From Ascidia mentula (taxonomy: Eukaryota; Chordata; Ascidiacea; Phlebobranchia; Ascidiidae), in NCBI GenBank assembly GCA_947561715.1, contig OX387199.1:67001-131000 (forward strand): 64,000 bases of DNA, written 5' to 3'. Shown piece by piece: positions 1-23,382 of this stretch. The translations under genes were made by a program, and so were the position numbers. Each line of letters begins with the position of its first letter. Within the stretch, counting starts at the first letter, position 1. Below the pieces are notes generated by a model, which did no database searches, was not told the DNA's origin, and was given only the letters and a program-made list of their open reading frames with translations.

Positions 1-11751
<11,751 letters not shown>

Positions 11752-12771
11752 TAAACTATTTTAGTTTGATTTGTTAAACTTTGTAAAATAAAATGAGGGG
11801 TTTGATGGAAAGTAATTTAACGGGGTTTACTAAAATGTTTTCAAGTTTGCTGTCTTGTATATATTTTGTTTCTAATCATATAATACCAACACAATTGGTT
11901 GAAGCATATGAAACTTTCAAGCTGTCAAATTATTGCCCACTCAAATTTTGGTTGAACTTCATTGATCACTTGCACAAAAGTTTTGCAGTTTGTCACTTTG
12001 AAGTAATTATTTTCCTGTGTTGCAATTGTGCTCAGCTTAATCACTGAAGCAATAAACCAGTGTAGGTTTGTTGCTTAGCCGCAAGTGAACTTTTATTATT
12101 TCCAAACAAATCAATTGACCATGTTGCTATGCCAACAGTATGCATGTTTTTGTATCGTGCATCACCCATCATTACATTTTATTGAAAACAATTGCACATT
12201 TCCAATAATAATAAATGGTTGACAGTTTTTATCATGGAAGGGATATTCTGGTGCTTTTATACACGTGCCTTTCAAACATCACTGAGCGTGTGATTCTGTA
12301 TATACTTGCTGCAAGTTTCTTTTTATGCTCCTGTGTATGCAGTGGCAATGACAGGTGGAACTTCTTTTAAAACAATGACAATTAACTCTTTCAGTTGTGC
12401 TTGTTTCAGTGGCAGCAAACATATTGCAAAAGCAGAGAGTTGAGGGCTTGTCTGATTTGGTCAGTCTCGTTTCTGTGAGTCACAATGTGCTTAATGATGT
12501 CATCAAAAATAAAATTTAGGGAACTAAAAGTTGTTAACAAATGTTGTCAAGCTTTTCTGCCACAGAATTATAAGAGTTGAGATTTGTTAATTTTGTAGTG
12601 AAACTAACACAAGTCTGAGTGAGTATTGCTGGATTTAGAAAAGCAAAACCTTTTAATGTGACTGCAGCTACAAATATTTGTCTTCAACCTAATTAAACAA
12701 AAAACAAAATTGAAACAGAATATAAAATTTTATTTTGTGCAATCAAAAAACATTTTAAGGACAGAAATGAG
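11752..12771. other. 3' UTR/intergenic region between convergent CRK and DNAI7
   Basis: This stretch holds the 3' ends of two converging genes. It contains the CRK AATAAA signals and, on the minus strand, AATAAA at 12729-12734, which serves DNAI7 38 bases past its stop. I see no further gene. Confidence 0.6.
11787..11792 (+). terminator. CRK poly(A) signal AATAAA
   Basis: AATAAA lies 35 bases after the CRK stop codon. A second AATAAA near 12051 could define a longer 3' UTR. Confidence 0.55.
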
Positions 12772-15700
12772 TTATGAGAAACTGATAACTTTGGTAGCTC
12801 GAAGCAAAGTGAGTACAGTGTTAACATAAAATACATCATAACTGTGCGAGCGCCTCACAAGTGATGACAACAATTGACCTTGAGGATCACCCTTCAGGGC
12901 TGTCATACGAAGTGCATGTGTGATGTCACAATGATACTGGGCATCCGAAGCAAGCTCATCGATATACTTCTCGTCATACTCTTGTAATGCCATCTTGTAA
13001 CATCGATCATTGGTGCATGCAAATATCGACCAATCATCATCGAGTACTGGCTGGGGATCATTGGTTACGTACAGTGGTGCGGCCTGCAAAACCATTGTTT
13101 ATTTTTGTAGTGTTGGTATTACCTATATTTAAGTAGACCTGGAAAAGAACGGTGTTCTTATTTGCTTCAGTGTTCCACTTAGTCCAGGAAAAAGCAAATG
13201 CAGAAGACAGTAGCGCCATCTGGTGGTATACAGCATCCATGTCCACATGCTGATAGAAAATGTTTACATTTAAATTAAAGAAAAATTTAATTAAAAATAC
13301 AAACTTTATCTTGGATGGAAGCAAATTTATTAGCATCAGACGCAGGGAAAATGTTTACTCCAGAACTTTGAATCTTCATAATCAGTTTCTTTGGCTCCAT
13401 CCAGTGGTGATAAATATGAGACAGTTGAGCTATTTCTTCGTTGGGCTTTATGAGCATACATTGTCTGTCCTATGAATAAAGCAAAGTTTTATTTATTTAA
13501 AAAGAATGTTAGTCATTAATCAAAAAAAAACTCAACCTATTTCCTGTAAGAAATATTGTTTCCAAATAACCTGTATAGTTTTGTGTAGACCATTATTTTA
13601 TTTTTAAATTTTTCTGTTTGGTAAAAAACACAAACAAAGTAATTTTCTTCTTTCTTGACCAGTGGGAAGAATAGTTATGCTGAATCAAGGACTTACTTTG
13701 ATTTGTATGTGAATTTCAGCGATTGCCGCGGTAACAGTAAGTTGGGACTGGTTAAGACCTTGTGGTATTAATTCCCATGATTGGAATGGCATGTTCAGAT
13801 ACGTGTCTTGGAACAAACAAAATGAACCAAACTGTGAAGTTTTAAAGCTCAAAACTCGTTTTTCCTCATCATAATTCAAATCAGCGATGCATGACGTCTT
13901 CCAGTGTTTATCTAAATTTTTGCAAGTTTAATTTGGAAAAAAACTAAATAACTTCCATGCTGGTGTTATCACATGAAGTAAAAAAAAAAAATTTTGCCAT
14001 GTAAAGATACACAATGAATAATGAGGAACAGGTGAAATTTAAAATAAATAAATTAAAGAGAATTTATTTCAGTAAACTTGCCACTGAATAAGCGTCGAAC
14101 AAAATCGTTTTGAAAGAAGGTAATTAATAAAATTCATAACCTGTGTCATCCCATCTTGCAACCTGTGGTTCCTCAAAGAATGCAACATTATCAGGGAGGG
14201 TCATTGTAATGCCGATGGGGGGCTGCTGCTGTTCCAGGGGGGTTTTTGAAGGGGAAACACCATCAGTCCCTTCCTTGGCTTCAGGGGTTGCTGAGGGGGC
14301 TCGAGATGGGGGTTTTCCGATAGTTTCAGAGGGATAATTTAAAGGGGTCAAGGGTTCATCGATGATCTGGATAAATAATTACTTGTCATGCGATTACAGA
14401 CACTGCAAGCATGACATTGGTGACATTAAACCCAGTTCAATGAAACTTAGCTTGGGACCAAAACAATAACAAAGAATTTGTTTGATCAGACCTGGGTTAA
14501 CGTCCAACCATTCAATGCTTTGGGCTGAGGTGGAAGTTTAACCAGATTAATGTGATAGACACCACCTAGTGGTGTACATTGTCGTAAATCAATCACATCT
14601 GGATCGAGAATCTCTTCATCTTCTGTATCTATTTTAATTTCAGGTGTCGCACGGGATTCCCCTCCTGTGAGACGTTCATAGAAATTTATCAAAACAACTT
14701 TTTATTTTAATTTTTTTACCGTCTGCCGCAATCTCATCTTCTTTATTTTTTTCCTCATTTTCTTCAACTTTCTCAGAAGTTTCACTTAATCCACTCTGTG
14801 GAAATTCTTGTTCATTATAAAATGTTGAATTCATGAGGATTTAAACTTTTTACAGGTAAGGTTACATGGTGGGAATCAAAACCATGTAATTATAATCATC
14901 TAAACTGGTGACCACCATTTTTACTCTTGTCACACAATTTATAAAACAATAAAATGAAACCCAGGTGGAATTTAAATTTACAAATTGTCAAATTGTTTCA
15001 GCATCAAAATATACCAAGGAAATAATTTATCAAAAAAAAACAAAATGTGAAAGTACAAATTTGCAAGTTTGCTATTTTGTCAAATAATCAATACATATAA
15101 ATCACAGCAAACCTTTCTTCCATCGGCAGGTTCTGACTTTTCATCTTCAACTTTCTCAACCTCAAGTGGATCCTCAACTACTTTGTCAACTTTCTCTTCG
15201 GAGAAATAATAATTTCTCAACTTTTAAACATGTTCTTGTACAAAATTATACATTAATTCCAACAGCAATACCTTCCTCTTGTGTTTGTTGTTTGACTTTT
15301 GCATGAAAAGTGTTGCATTGATGGGAGTAATGGTCAAAGTTGTCTTGTAACACTCTGACTGTATAAATAAATGTTGAGAGATTTAGTTACCGACTTGAAA
15401 GACTGCAAAAGATATTAATCTGTATTGGGCCAAGAATGAAGTACAATAAACAATGATCACATATTGCACACAACTCAACACAGCTTTAAACCTGCAACAT
15501 CTGACATTGCAAGAATCTTAGGAAGCTCAAACATAAATTTTTCCTTCTCAAATTCAAAAGACTTGAATCTTGGATTCTTGTTCAAGTTTCCCCAAAGCAT
15601 TATGACTTCATTGTTGCCATTGACAACCTTTTGTAGATTTCCTGTCTCTGAATCTGCCTCATAACTTGCTTCCTGCAAAGTACATTACATTTGCATAGTT

Positions 15701-17062
15701 GGTTGTATGAAATTCATAAAAATACCCAATGAACACCTTGAGCAGTTGAAGAGTGGCATCGTCATAACGACTTCGCAACAAACCCTGCAAGGATAGGATG
15801 GTTTGTTTATATTCTGCAACTGTGTTTTCGTCCAAAACAGAATCCTCCAGCAGAAAGTTGAGCTCTTCAATCAACTGAACAAAGTAATGTTTTATTAAAA
15901 TCTTACAGAGAGTAAACAAACTGTTTCTTACACTTAGAACTAGGGCAGCGTCCTCCAACACAATATTCAAATCAGGTTTCCCGTTCTCCTTCTCCATTGA
16001 AATAAATGTATTTATTTCTTTAGCAGAAGTTGGGTTTGGTTTCCCTTCACATTCCATAAACCTCTCCCACTGAACACGGAAACAGTAGAAGAATATTATA
16101 TCATATTTAATTCAGATTCTATTTAAGTAAGCCACTGACAATGCTTTATAGTCTTTAAAAAAAGTCAACGGATTTTATACTTGGAAACATAACTTTCCAT
16201 AAATATATCTATTGAAATATCACAAATATATCATAAAACGTTTTTCACAATTTAACATGTTCACTTTTTAATGGGTCAATTAACAATATGAGAAAACCTG
16301 AGCATTAGCTCGGCGGTTATTTTCAACTTGCTCCACTGCAAAATTGATTGTTTCAATTTCCTTTCTTGTTTCACTTTCCTCTTGTTCACGAATTTTTGAC
16401 AGATATTCCAATCTTTCTTTTTCCAATCTTTCCTTTTCCTAAAAATAACCGGTTTATCTTGATTTATGTTCAATTCAGTTCATGTTGCAAAAATTTGCAA
16501 ACAGTTTCCGAGCAAACAGTTTCTCAATTATATTAGCCAAGATTTCGAGAATAAAACTTTTATAAAATGGCCTTGAATACGAGTAATATGAGGTTTTTAT
16601 GGAGTAAAAAAAAGTTTCAATAAAACCAGATGTTTGTGTTCTACAACAACAACCTTACTTCTTTATCTTTCCTTTTTTTCTCCTCTTCTTCTGCCTGCAA
16701 TCTTGCTTCCTCCTCATCCACCGACTGTTTGTCATCTTCCTTTTTGTCCGCGGGTCGCCCTCTAGTGGGAGTGGACTTTCCAGATCGATTGGGTGACTTT
16801 GGAGGCTACGCATATAACTTTCAAATGACACATTTGCATTCAATTTATGCTACTTAAAAACATAATCAAACCAGTAGATTGTAACACAATTCTGATTGCT
16901 TGCTCGCAACCAAGAAACTATTTGATTAAAAAGTTAATCAGAAACGCCAAAATGATAAAAGAAGAAGCGTATTTGATAAAAACGAATTTGGCAAACAATT
17001 ATAATTGAAATCTAAGTCGCCAATAAACGACATCCATACAATCAAGTTATTGCTCTTACCAT
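12772..17062 (-). CDS. DNAI7: Axonemal dynein-arm protein DNAI7/CASC1 (IC97; Ciona axonemal p84 type)
   Basis: This family is built into or onto inner-arm axonemal dynein of cilia and sperm flagella (Chlamydomonas IC97; a Ciona 84-kDa axonemal protein). Fifteen exons: 17060-17062, 16659-16805, 16298-16438, 15932-16069, 15737-15874, 15492-15672, 15272-15358, 15113-15195, 14720-14795, 14492-14664, 14141-14366, 13697-13911, 13305-13469, 13139-13249 and 12772-13083. They give 731 residues, right for an 84-kDa protein. The first coding exon is only the ATG. The N-terminus is Lys/Pro-rich and then a charged coiled coil (KERLEKERLEYLSKIREQEE). The family block DPDVIDLRQ...LGGVYHINL..LPPQPK is clear, followed by EEPQVARWD and the conserved C-terminal half. 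An acidic, low-complexity stretch (about residues 250-320) is variable in relatives. Confidence 0.93.
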
Positions 17063-19471
17063 GGTTAAGAACTAGATTAATTCCGTTTCAACAGTTAAAA
17101 ATTCTTAAATGAAGACAGTTCGGTCTAATGTAAACTGTTGTTTAATCCGTTGCAGCGTAAAGTATTTGAATGATTTCAAGAATAGTTTTAACTTTTAAAT
17201 TGAGTAAAACCTGCAAGTAATGCATGTAGTTATACTCATAATTAGATTAATAATTGCCACAATAATCGGTAAAAGTTTTTAGTAAAGGTAATAAATAGGT
17301 AATTATTGCACAGACTAGGAAAATATTTGAAACTTTACGCTCTGGTAGGTTCTGCAACCATGACAACAAGGCAGTGAGATCATAGTACCTAAACTTAGTT
17401 GTGAAATTATTTTTATATCTTGGTTGCACGAAATGTGCTTTTCACAATAATATCTAATACCACGCACGACAGAAGCACAAATAATAAAAAATAAGTTTCA
17501 AAAAATTCACGCACTAAGTGGCAGCAGATAGCATTCACACATCACGAATCAAGAACACGTTTTTAGGTATTGTGACATCACAAAACGTGAAATGTTGCAG
17601 TGTCGATTCTTTAAATTGAGACTGGAACATTTTATGAAAAAAATTCCGCGTAAAATTAGCTGCGTGCAAACAGTCGTCGGGTGGTTGCAAACCGGTAATT
17701 CCACTTTTGCCTTCTGAAATTTCCAGCAAATGTTTTTAATATTTTTAAAGCGCGGACAAATGCTATTGTTTATCAACCTCCCATGACTGTACATTTGGGG
17801 CGCGCCCTTTGTGTCGTCATGGAAACGTGTAGCGATAATCACTTAATGACGTCACAAAGGACCCTCGAACACAATGAAATTACTGAAGAGGAACGAAAGA
17901 TATTTTTTACAAGTAACGGATTTTACAAAATAAAAAGATCATATAAAGTAACAACTTTGTTTCTTATCAGTAACATCACGGATCCAAAACGTTTCAACAC
18001 AAACAGAACCACAGCAATGACGTGCGTGGTATTGCAACAAATGTTGTTGTTTTATCGGAGGCTTCAACCAGTTCTTCGTGTGACTCGTAATTACGTTGGC
18101 GTAGCGGGCATTGTCACGTCACAAACAAGTCAATGGTGAGTATTAAATTTGCCGGAATTTAAATGAGGCGGTTACATTTTAGCCCTGGGCGTAAGACAAG
18201 GTTGCTGTAGGCATTAACGTTAGCCCGGGTTGATATACATCAGCAGCATCCTGTACACGGAGGCAAATATATCAGGTCGTATAAGGGCTGTTTGGTGGTG
18301 TATGAGTCGAAGGGATTGTGGCGTGGATACTGAAGTAAAAATAGTCGTCTGCAAAACGTAAGCACGCGACTCTATACGCAAGAGAGTTAATCACAGTCAC
18401 ATGATTGTTACGTCACCATGGAGAGGCTCGACTTATTATCATGGGAGCATTAATAGTTGTGGAAGTGTTGCTTGGTCAACATTTCATGCGCAAGCTGTTG
18501 TGTTACTGAATTTGTGTTTATGTTCAGACGAAATGTTTATGGTTGAATAGTTCTGCGAATGAACGGAAATTGAACCGGAATATTTAATTTCGTCGAACTA
18601 TTGTCGTATTGTGTATATATTAGCTATTAAAGTAAGCATTGTTGCGACACAAAGGCTTAGCAGCGACTGTTCCAGTTTTGTGGATTTACACAAATTTGCA
18701 TTGTTCAAAAAACTGTTATCGTGCGTTAAACGCTGTAATGATTGTTACGTCAGTACAGCTTTTGTTAGGTTGTAATATGGTGCTTGGATTGTGGCGCCCT
18801 TTGTGATTTTTACGCAGAAACAGCAGCACACAGTGGGAAACGTGAGAGTTGTAAGAATAAAAGATTGCTGCTTTCATGTCCTGTTCACGAGGTAGATAGG
18901 TTGTTGATCATATCGAAAACGGAAAGTATCAAAACAATATCGATTTAAGTTGCTCGGGTTTACGTTAGCAAGAAAAACATCGTGTTTGTTAAAAACGTTA
19001 TATAGCAGAATTGTTGAGTAGATAATTATAGTGTCAACAGAATGTACATGTCATATTGATGTTGGTTCATGCTGGATGCCACTTAATACGACGTCAGACA
19101 ATTGATAACAGCCTCGTTGAACAACATCCGCTTCTGTTAAGTCGCATACGCAAGTTTTGTTTATCATGCATACGTTTTGGGGAGGTATCCAGGCTACGCG
19201 CCGTATGTTTTGGGAGCGGTTCTCAGTCGCAATAGCACGCAACGATTTTCTCGTCTAAACTTTAATGTGGGATGGTTAATACGCTTCACTGCCCTCTACG
19301 CTTGATTGACCACAAAACAAGTCAGGAAATGGCGAAAAAAGCGAATCATTTGACCACTTGTGATGTAACAAATGGTTGTAGGCAGTTTGTTCCAAAGTGG
19401 GGTTAGGTCATGCGGAACGGTTTGAAGCATCCAAAGAGTATGGCGGCGTTTTAGAGTGTGAAAAACCCAAC

Positions 19472-19528
<57 letters not shown>

Positions 19529-20241
19529 TAAATTACTTCCTCAATAGAAATTGTTCAGTAACGTTATGTTCCCAATGTGCTGGTCAATATGAACGCGAAT
19601 ACGGCATGGTTTAATCCGGTTAATTATATTCAGAGGATAATATGGTGAGACAGGAACGTAATTAATCACTAGCATATACAGGATACGGACATTATTCAGT
19701 GCAATCTAGCAACGCTACTGTGGCAAACGCAAAACGTGCAGGTTTGAAACTGTAGTAGTGAAGCCGGAAGCGACTCTACAGTGCTGTTATACCAGTACAA
19801 AGTACAGGGTTGACGTCATATCGTGATGCGCACTATGTTGTTGTTTGGGGGTTCTGACACTAAACAGAACAAGCCCAGCCTAATCGCCAGCAGCTTGAAA
19901 CGACTTCTGATCGCAAAACGGTTTTTGCGGCACGACAAGAATAATGCACGGATTATGAGGTAACACAAGGCAGAATAGACTCTAGCTTATTATTTCCATT
20001 CGCATCCCAGTGCTGGACCGAACAAGGAAGTCTGTTTGCAACAAACGTCATCAGTCAGACGCAGGGAATTGATCACGTGCATGGTTAGGCGTAGTTTTCC
20101 CGCACAACCAAGTTTAAACCTGGCATCGTCTCGAATATGACGTAACATGTTGAATCCCAGTTTAACTTTACCTATGTAGCAGGACTTCATTAGGTTACTG
20201 ATATTTTTATTAATTGATTTGAATAATTATTAACAAGCAAG
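17063..20241. other. Long intergenic region upstream of the tetraspanin cluster
   Basis: About 3.2 kb lies between the 5' end of DNAI7 and the first tetraspanin. It contains TGACGTCA palindromes near 17847 and 19811 and a (GT)n microsatellite at 19479-19526. A 118-codon open frame at 17783-18139 has no family resemblance, no splice support and a composition like the surrounding DNA, so I do not call it a gene. Regulatory sequence or untranslated exons are possible but not shown. Confidence 0.5.
19479..19526. repeat. (GT)n microsatellite
   Basis: About 24 uninterrupted GT dinucleotides lie in intergenic sequence. Confidence 0.98.
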
Positions 20242-21400
20242 ATGGAAGGGTGCGGGATGAATTGTCTCAAGTATACGATGTTCGTCTTCAACTTCATTTT
20301 CTTCGTAAGTCGTAAGTCAGTGTAGCAAAGATCCATTGTGTCGTCACAAAATGTAAGAGACGGTGCCAAATATCGTGAAATACGTTTTCTTGACAAAGAA
20401 AACTATCGTATTTGGTGTTAAGCTCATATAGTACGTCACCATATATTATTACGTCACACAGCTTGGTGGAGGAGCGTTGTTGGGACTTGGAATATGGGCA
20501 GCTGTTGATTCGGCAAATTTCATGCAAATCGTGTCATCGAACAGTGCGATATTCGACGCTGTTTACGTCATAATAGCTGTTGGTGCAGCTCTTCTCATCA
20601 TCTCATTCCTGGGATGTTGCGGAGCTATCCAGGAGAACAAATGTCTTCTTGGAACAGTGAGATATTCACGGTTAATCTTCACGAGGAAGTCTTCAACATT
20701 TTGTTCTTCTAGTTCTTCGCGATCGTCCTCATCATTTTCATCGTGGAGATTGTCGGTGGGATTCTGGTGTTCGTTTTCTACCCCAAAGTCACAGAGCAGA
20801 TTCTCCTCTCAATAAATCAGTACAATGAAACTACAAGCAACAAGAATGACGTCACTGGTGCTTGGGATACCACTCAGACATTGGTAAGCGTTGCTATGAG
20901 CAACGGGGTTAGTTATTCTAACAATTGTTGTGTGACAGCTCCAGTGTTGCGGTTTCCACGGCCCAAACGATTGGTTGAACAGCAACGCATCATGGGGTCA
21001 CGCGGATGGATTCCTACTGCCGACATCTTGCTGTACGAGGGATGTGATCTCGATCAATGGAACTTTTACCGACCAGGCCGCTTGTATGAGTATGACGTCA
21101 GCTTACAACAAAATTGGATGTGAAGCTAAGTTGAAGACAGCGTACTGGATTGTCGGGGGGGTCTGTCTTGGCGTCCTTGCTGTGGAAGTGAGTCAACTTT
21201 GTTGGAATTCAACTTCGGCAAAACTTCTACAAATACGTCTTTTGTAAACTTTGTTGATAAATCGATTGCAACTTGTTAATATTTCTATGTTTCATTTAAC
21301 ATTTATCCATAAATCATTATGACTTAAACACTTTTTTTGTGTGTTTCAGCTGCTTGCCCTCATCTTCACCTGCTGTTTGTACAGATCAGTTGACAAGTAA
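20242..21400 (+). CDS. Tetraspanin A (six-cysteine large loop)
   Basis: Tetraspanins are four-pass membrane proteins that organise receptors, integrins and proteases in membrane microdomains. Exons are 20242-20304, 20462-20656, 20713-20883, 20939-21187 and 21350-21400, all joined in phase 0, giving 242 residues. TM1 and TM2 are hydrophobic, with FLGCCGA-x3-ENKC following TM2 as in the CD63/CD9 superfamily. TM3 is IVLIIFIVEIVGG. The large extracellular loop opens with LQCCG (Cys 146-147), continues with PTSCC, then single cysteines and GC before TM4, six in total. NETT, NAS and NGT are possible N-glycosylation sites. The tail is very short. It shares exon layout with the tetraspanins at 22275 and 26950, which indicates local duplication. 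An exact vertebrate orthologue cannot be named. Confidence 0.92.
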
Positions 21401-22274
21401 ACCGTTCAAGCGTGACCAGTGTACATAAAGCTTCTGCCATTATTTGCAGTTATTATTGCGTCACAATGTGGTACCTTCTTATAACAACTTCTTTGTGATA
21501 TCACTATATGTATATCTATTGTAAATTAATGCAGTGCCCTCAAGAATATGAAACTCGTCCATTGACAATATTGCTTCGTAATTGCTCGCTAGCGACACCG
21601 TGCGGCTGCTTTGATAGTGTTTTTATACACTCATGATGTGCAATTGGACCGTCATGCTTTGGTGATTTGCCAAAAATTACGATTGGGACACGATTAACTT
21701 GAAATATAATTTACAAGAGTTGAATCTGCCTTTTAATCCAAGCAGTGTTACAGATAGCGTTGTACGTTTTAATTATGCGGTCACAACACAGGTTTCAACA
21801 AACAGTACTAAATCACTTCCGTGTGCTTCTGCATAGAAATCACATTTGAGAATATAAACAGGAGTAAATTGTCAACTCGTGATTGTGACGCGAACAATTG
21901 ATAATGTTACGACATAGGCGGTTTACAGAGGACAGTGGGACCCCTACGAAGGGGGTAGTGTTACATTAGGCACAATGCCGCTCGCGCAACTGCATTGTGA
22001 CGTCACATTAGTTGAAAAGTAGCTGGGATTTCGCGGTCGGTTGTTGTAGTTTTGTTTTAGTTGATGGTGAAGTTTGTCCGAAGAAGAAGCTCAGAAAGTA
22101 AATTCAGCTTTATTTGTTGGTTAGAGAGCTTCAAGATGTATTTTATCAACGTAGCTTTGGTTTTAAATATTCTGTGAAGCTAACTGTTTGTTAGGTTTGG
22201 GCCTTGCTACATAGACATAAAAAGTTTGAACTTTAATTTCTGAGTTACAACTACAGCTTGAAACAAAGTAAAAC
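21401..22274. other. Spacer between tetraspanins A and B
   Basis: This is the 3' UTR of tetraspanin A and the upstream region of tetraspanin B. A TGACGTCA palindrome occurs near 21997. I see no gene. Confidence 0.5.
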
Positions 22275-23382
22275 ATGGAGTCGAGCTACATAACCGGTTT
22301 CCATAGAAACGCCGTGTGCTTTTTCAGCTTCTTAGTAGCGGTAAGTTATGAAATTAATTCCCACCCTCACTTAACCCCGGTTATTCCCCTGTTTTAGTTG
22401 GGGGGGATAGCGATAGTGGGGGTCGGGACGTGGACCGCAATCACCATCAGGGAGTTCCCCAACCTCCTGGGTGAAGGCAACGGTATATTCATCGCAGTTT
22501 ATTTGATGATCGGCGTCGGTGCTGCAATGGTCATCTTCTCGTTCTTCGGATGTGCGGCAGTTTGCCTCAGCAGCAAAAACCTTCTTGTCATTGTAAGCTG
22601 CTTGTTGTGGGTTTGAGTTTCGAATGTTATTTCGTAACTGGTTTGTAGCAAATACGGAGGTTTTGGTCATCTTTAAAAATTAACTTGGAACAAGACTGTT
22701 GACTTGGAATTTTCCCTCAATAAAAAACAAACATTTCATATCTGAGTTCTGTGAAGTATTTGTGTCAGATATAAAACCTCTGTTTTCCCACAAAATAATA
22801 TCTTCCAACAACTTCCATGTTTAGTACATGTTCATCATATTCTTCATCTTCCTCGCTCAAATGGTTGGATCGGTTCTTCCATTTGTATTCTTCCCCATAG
22901 CAACCGATGAAGCTCAATCAAGCATCAACAACTACAACGACGACAATTCCACGCAGCAAGCATGGGACAGAATACAAGGAGTGGTACGTCATCAACAAAC
23001 ATATAAACGCACACAGTTGTTATTTCACCAGTAAGAAGGTTATTTTATATTTCAGCTTCAATGTTGTGGTGTTAGGAACCTGGATGATTGGCAGGTCCGC
23101 CCCCAATTCCCGACCCTTCCAGCAAGTTGTTGTTCTGATAGACTGGTCACGTGCACGGGTAATTCTCGAACTGTCTACAACCAGGGATGCCAGGAAACTC
23201 TGCAAGACTTCTTCTATGTTCTTGGGGGTGTAGGATTCGGTATTCTGCTTGTCGAGGTAACCTTGGATTCGTTATATTTCTAAATGAATAACCGGTTAGG
23301 TATGGATTCTTTCTCTTGTTGTTCCCAGCTATTCTGTCTCTGTTCAAGCGCTTACGCTCTTCGACAACTCGCCAATCTGTGA
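22275..23382 (+). CDS. Tetraspanin B (divergent)
   Basis: This is a second four-pass tetraspanin of 224 residues. Exons are 22275-22340, 22398-22592, 22825-22983, 23056-23256 and 23329-23382, all phase 0. Exon 2 has the same 195-nt length as in the other two copies, while exon 3 is 12 nt shorter. TM2 is followed by FFGCAAVC instead of the usual GCCGA, so one of the two palmitoylation-type cysteines is replaced. The large loop has LQCCG (Cys 143-144), ASCC, a TC and a GC before TM4, keeping six cysteines. I chose the last acceptor (23328) because it gives a normal TM4 end (LFCLCSSAYALRQLANL and stop). An earlier AG at 23298-23299 would add an unrelated long tail. Confidence 0.88.

Noticed and set aside
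17783..18139. 118-codon open frame as a gene
   Set aside because: It has no family resemblance, no splice context and no start or poly(A) context. Open frames of this size occur by chance here.
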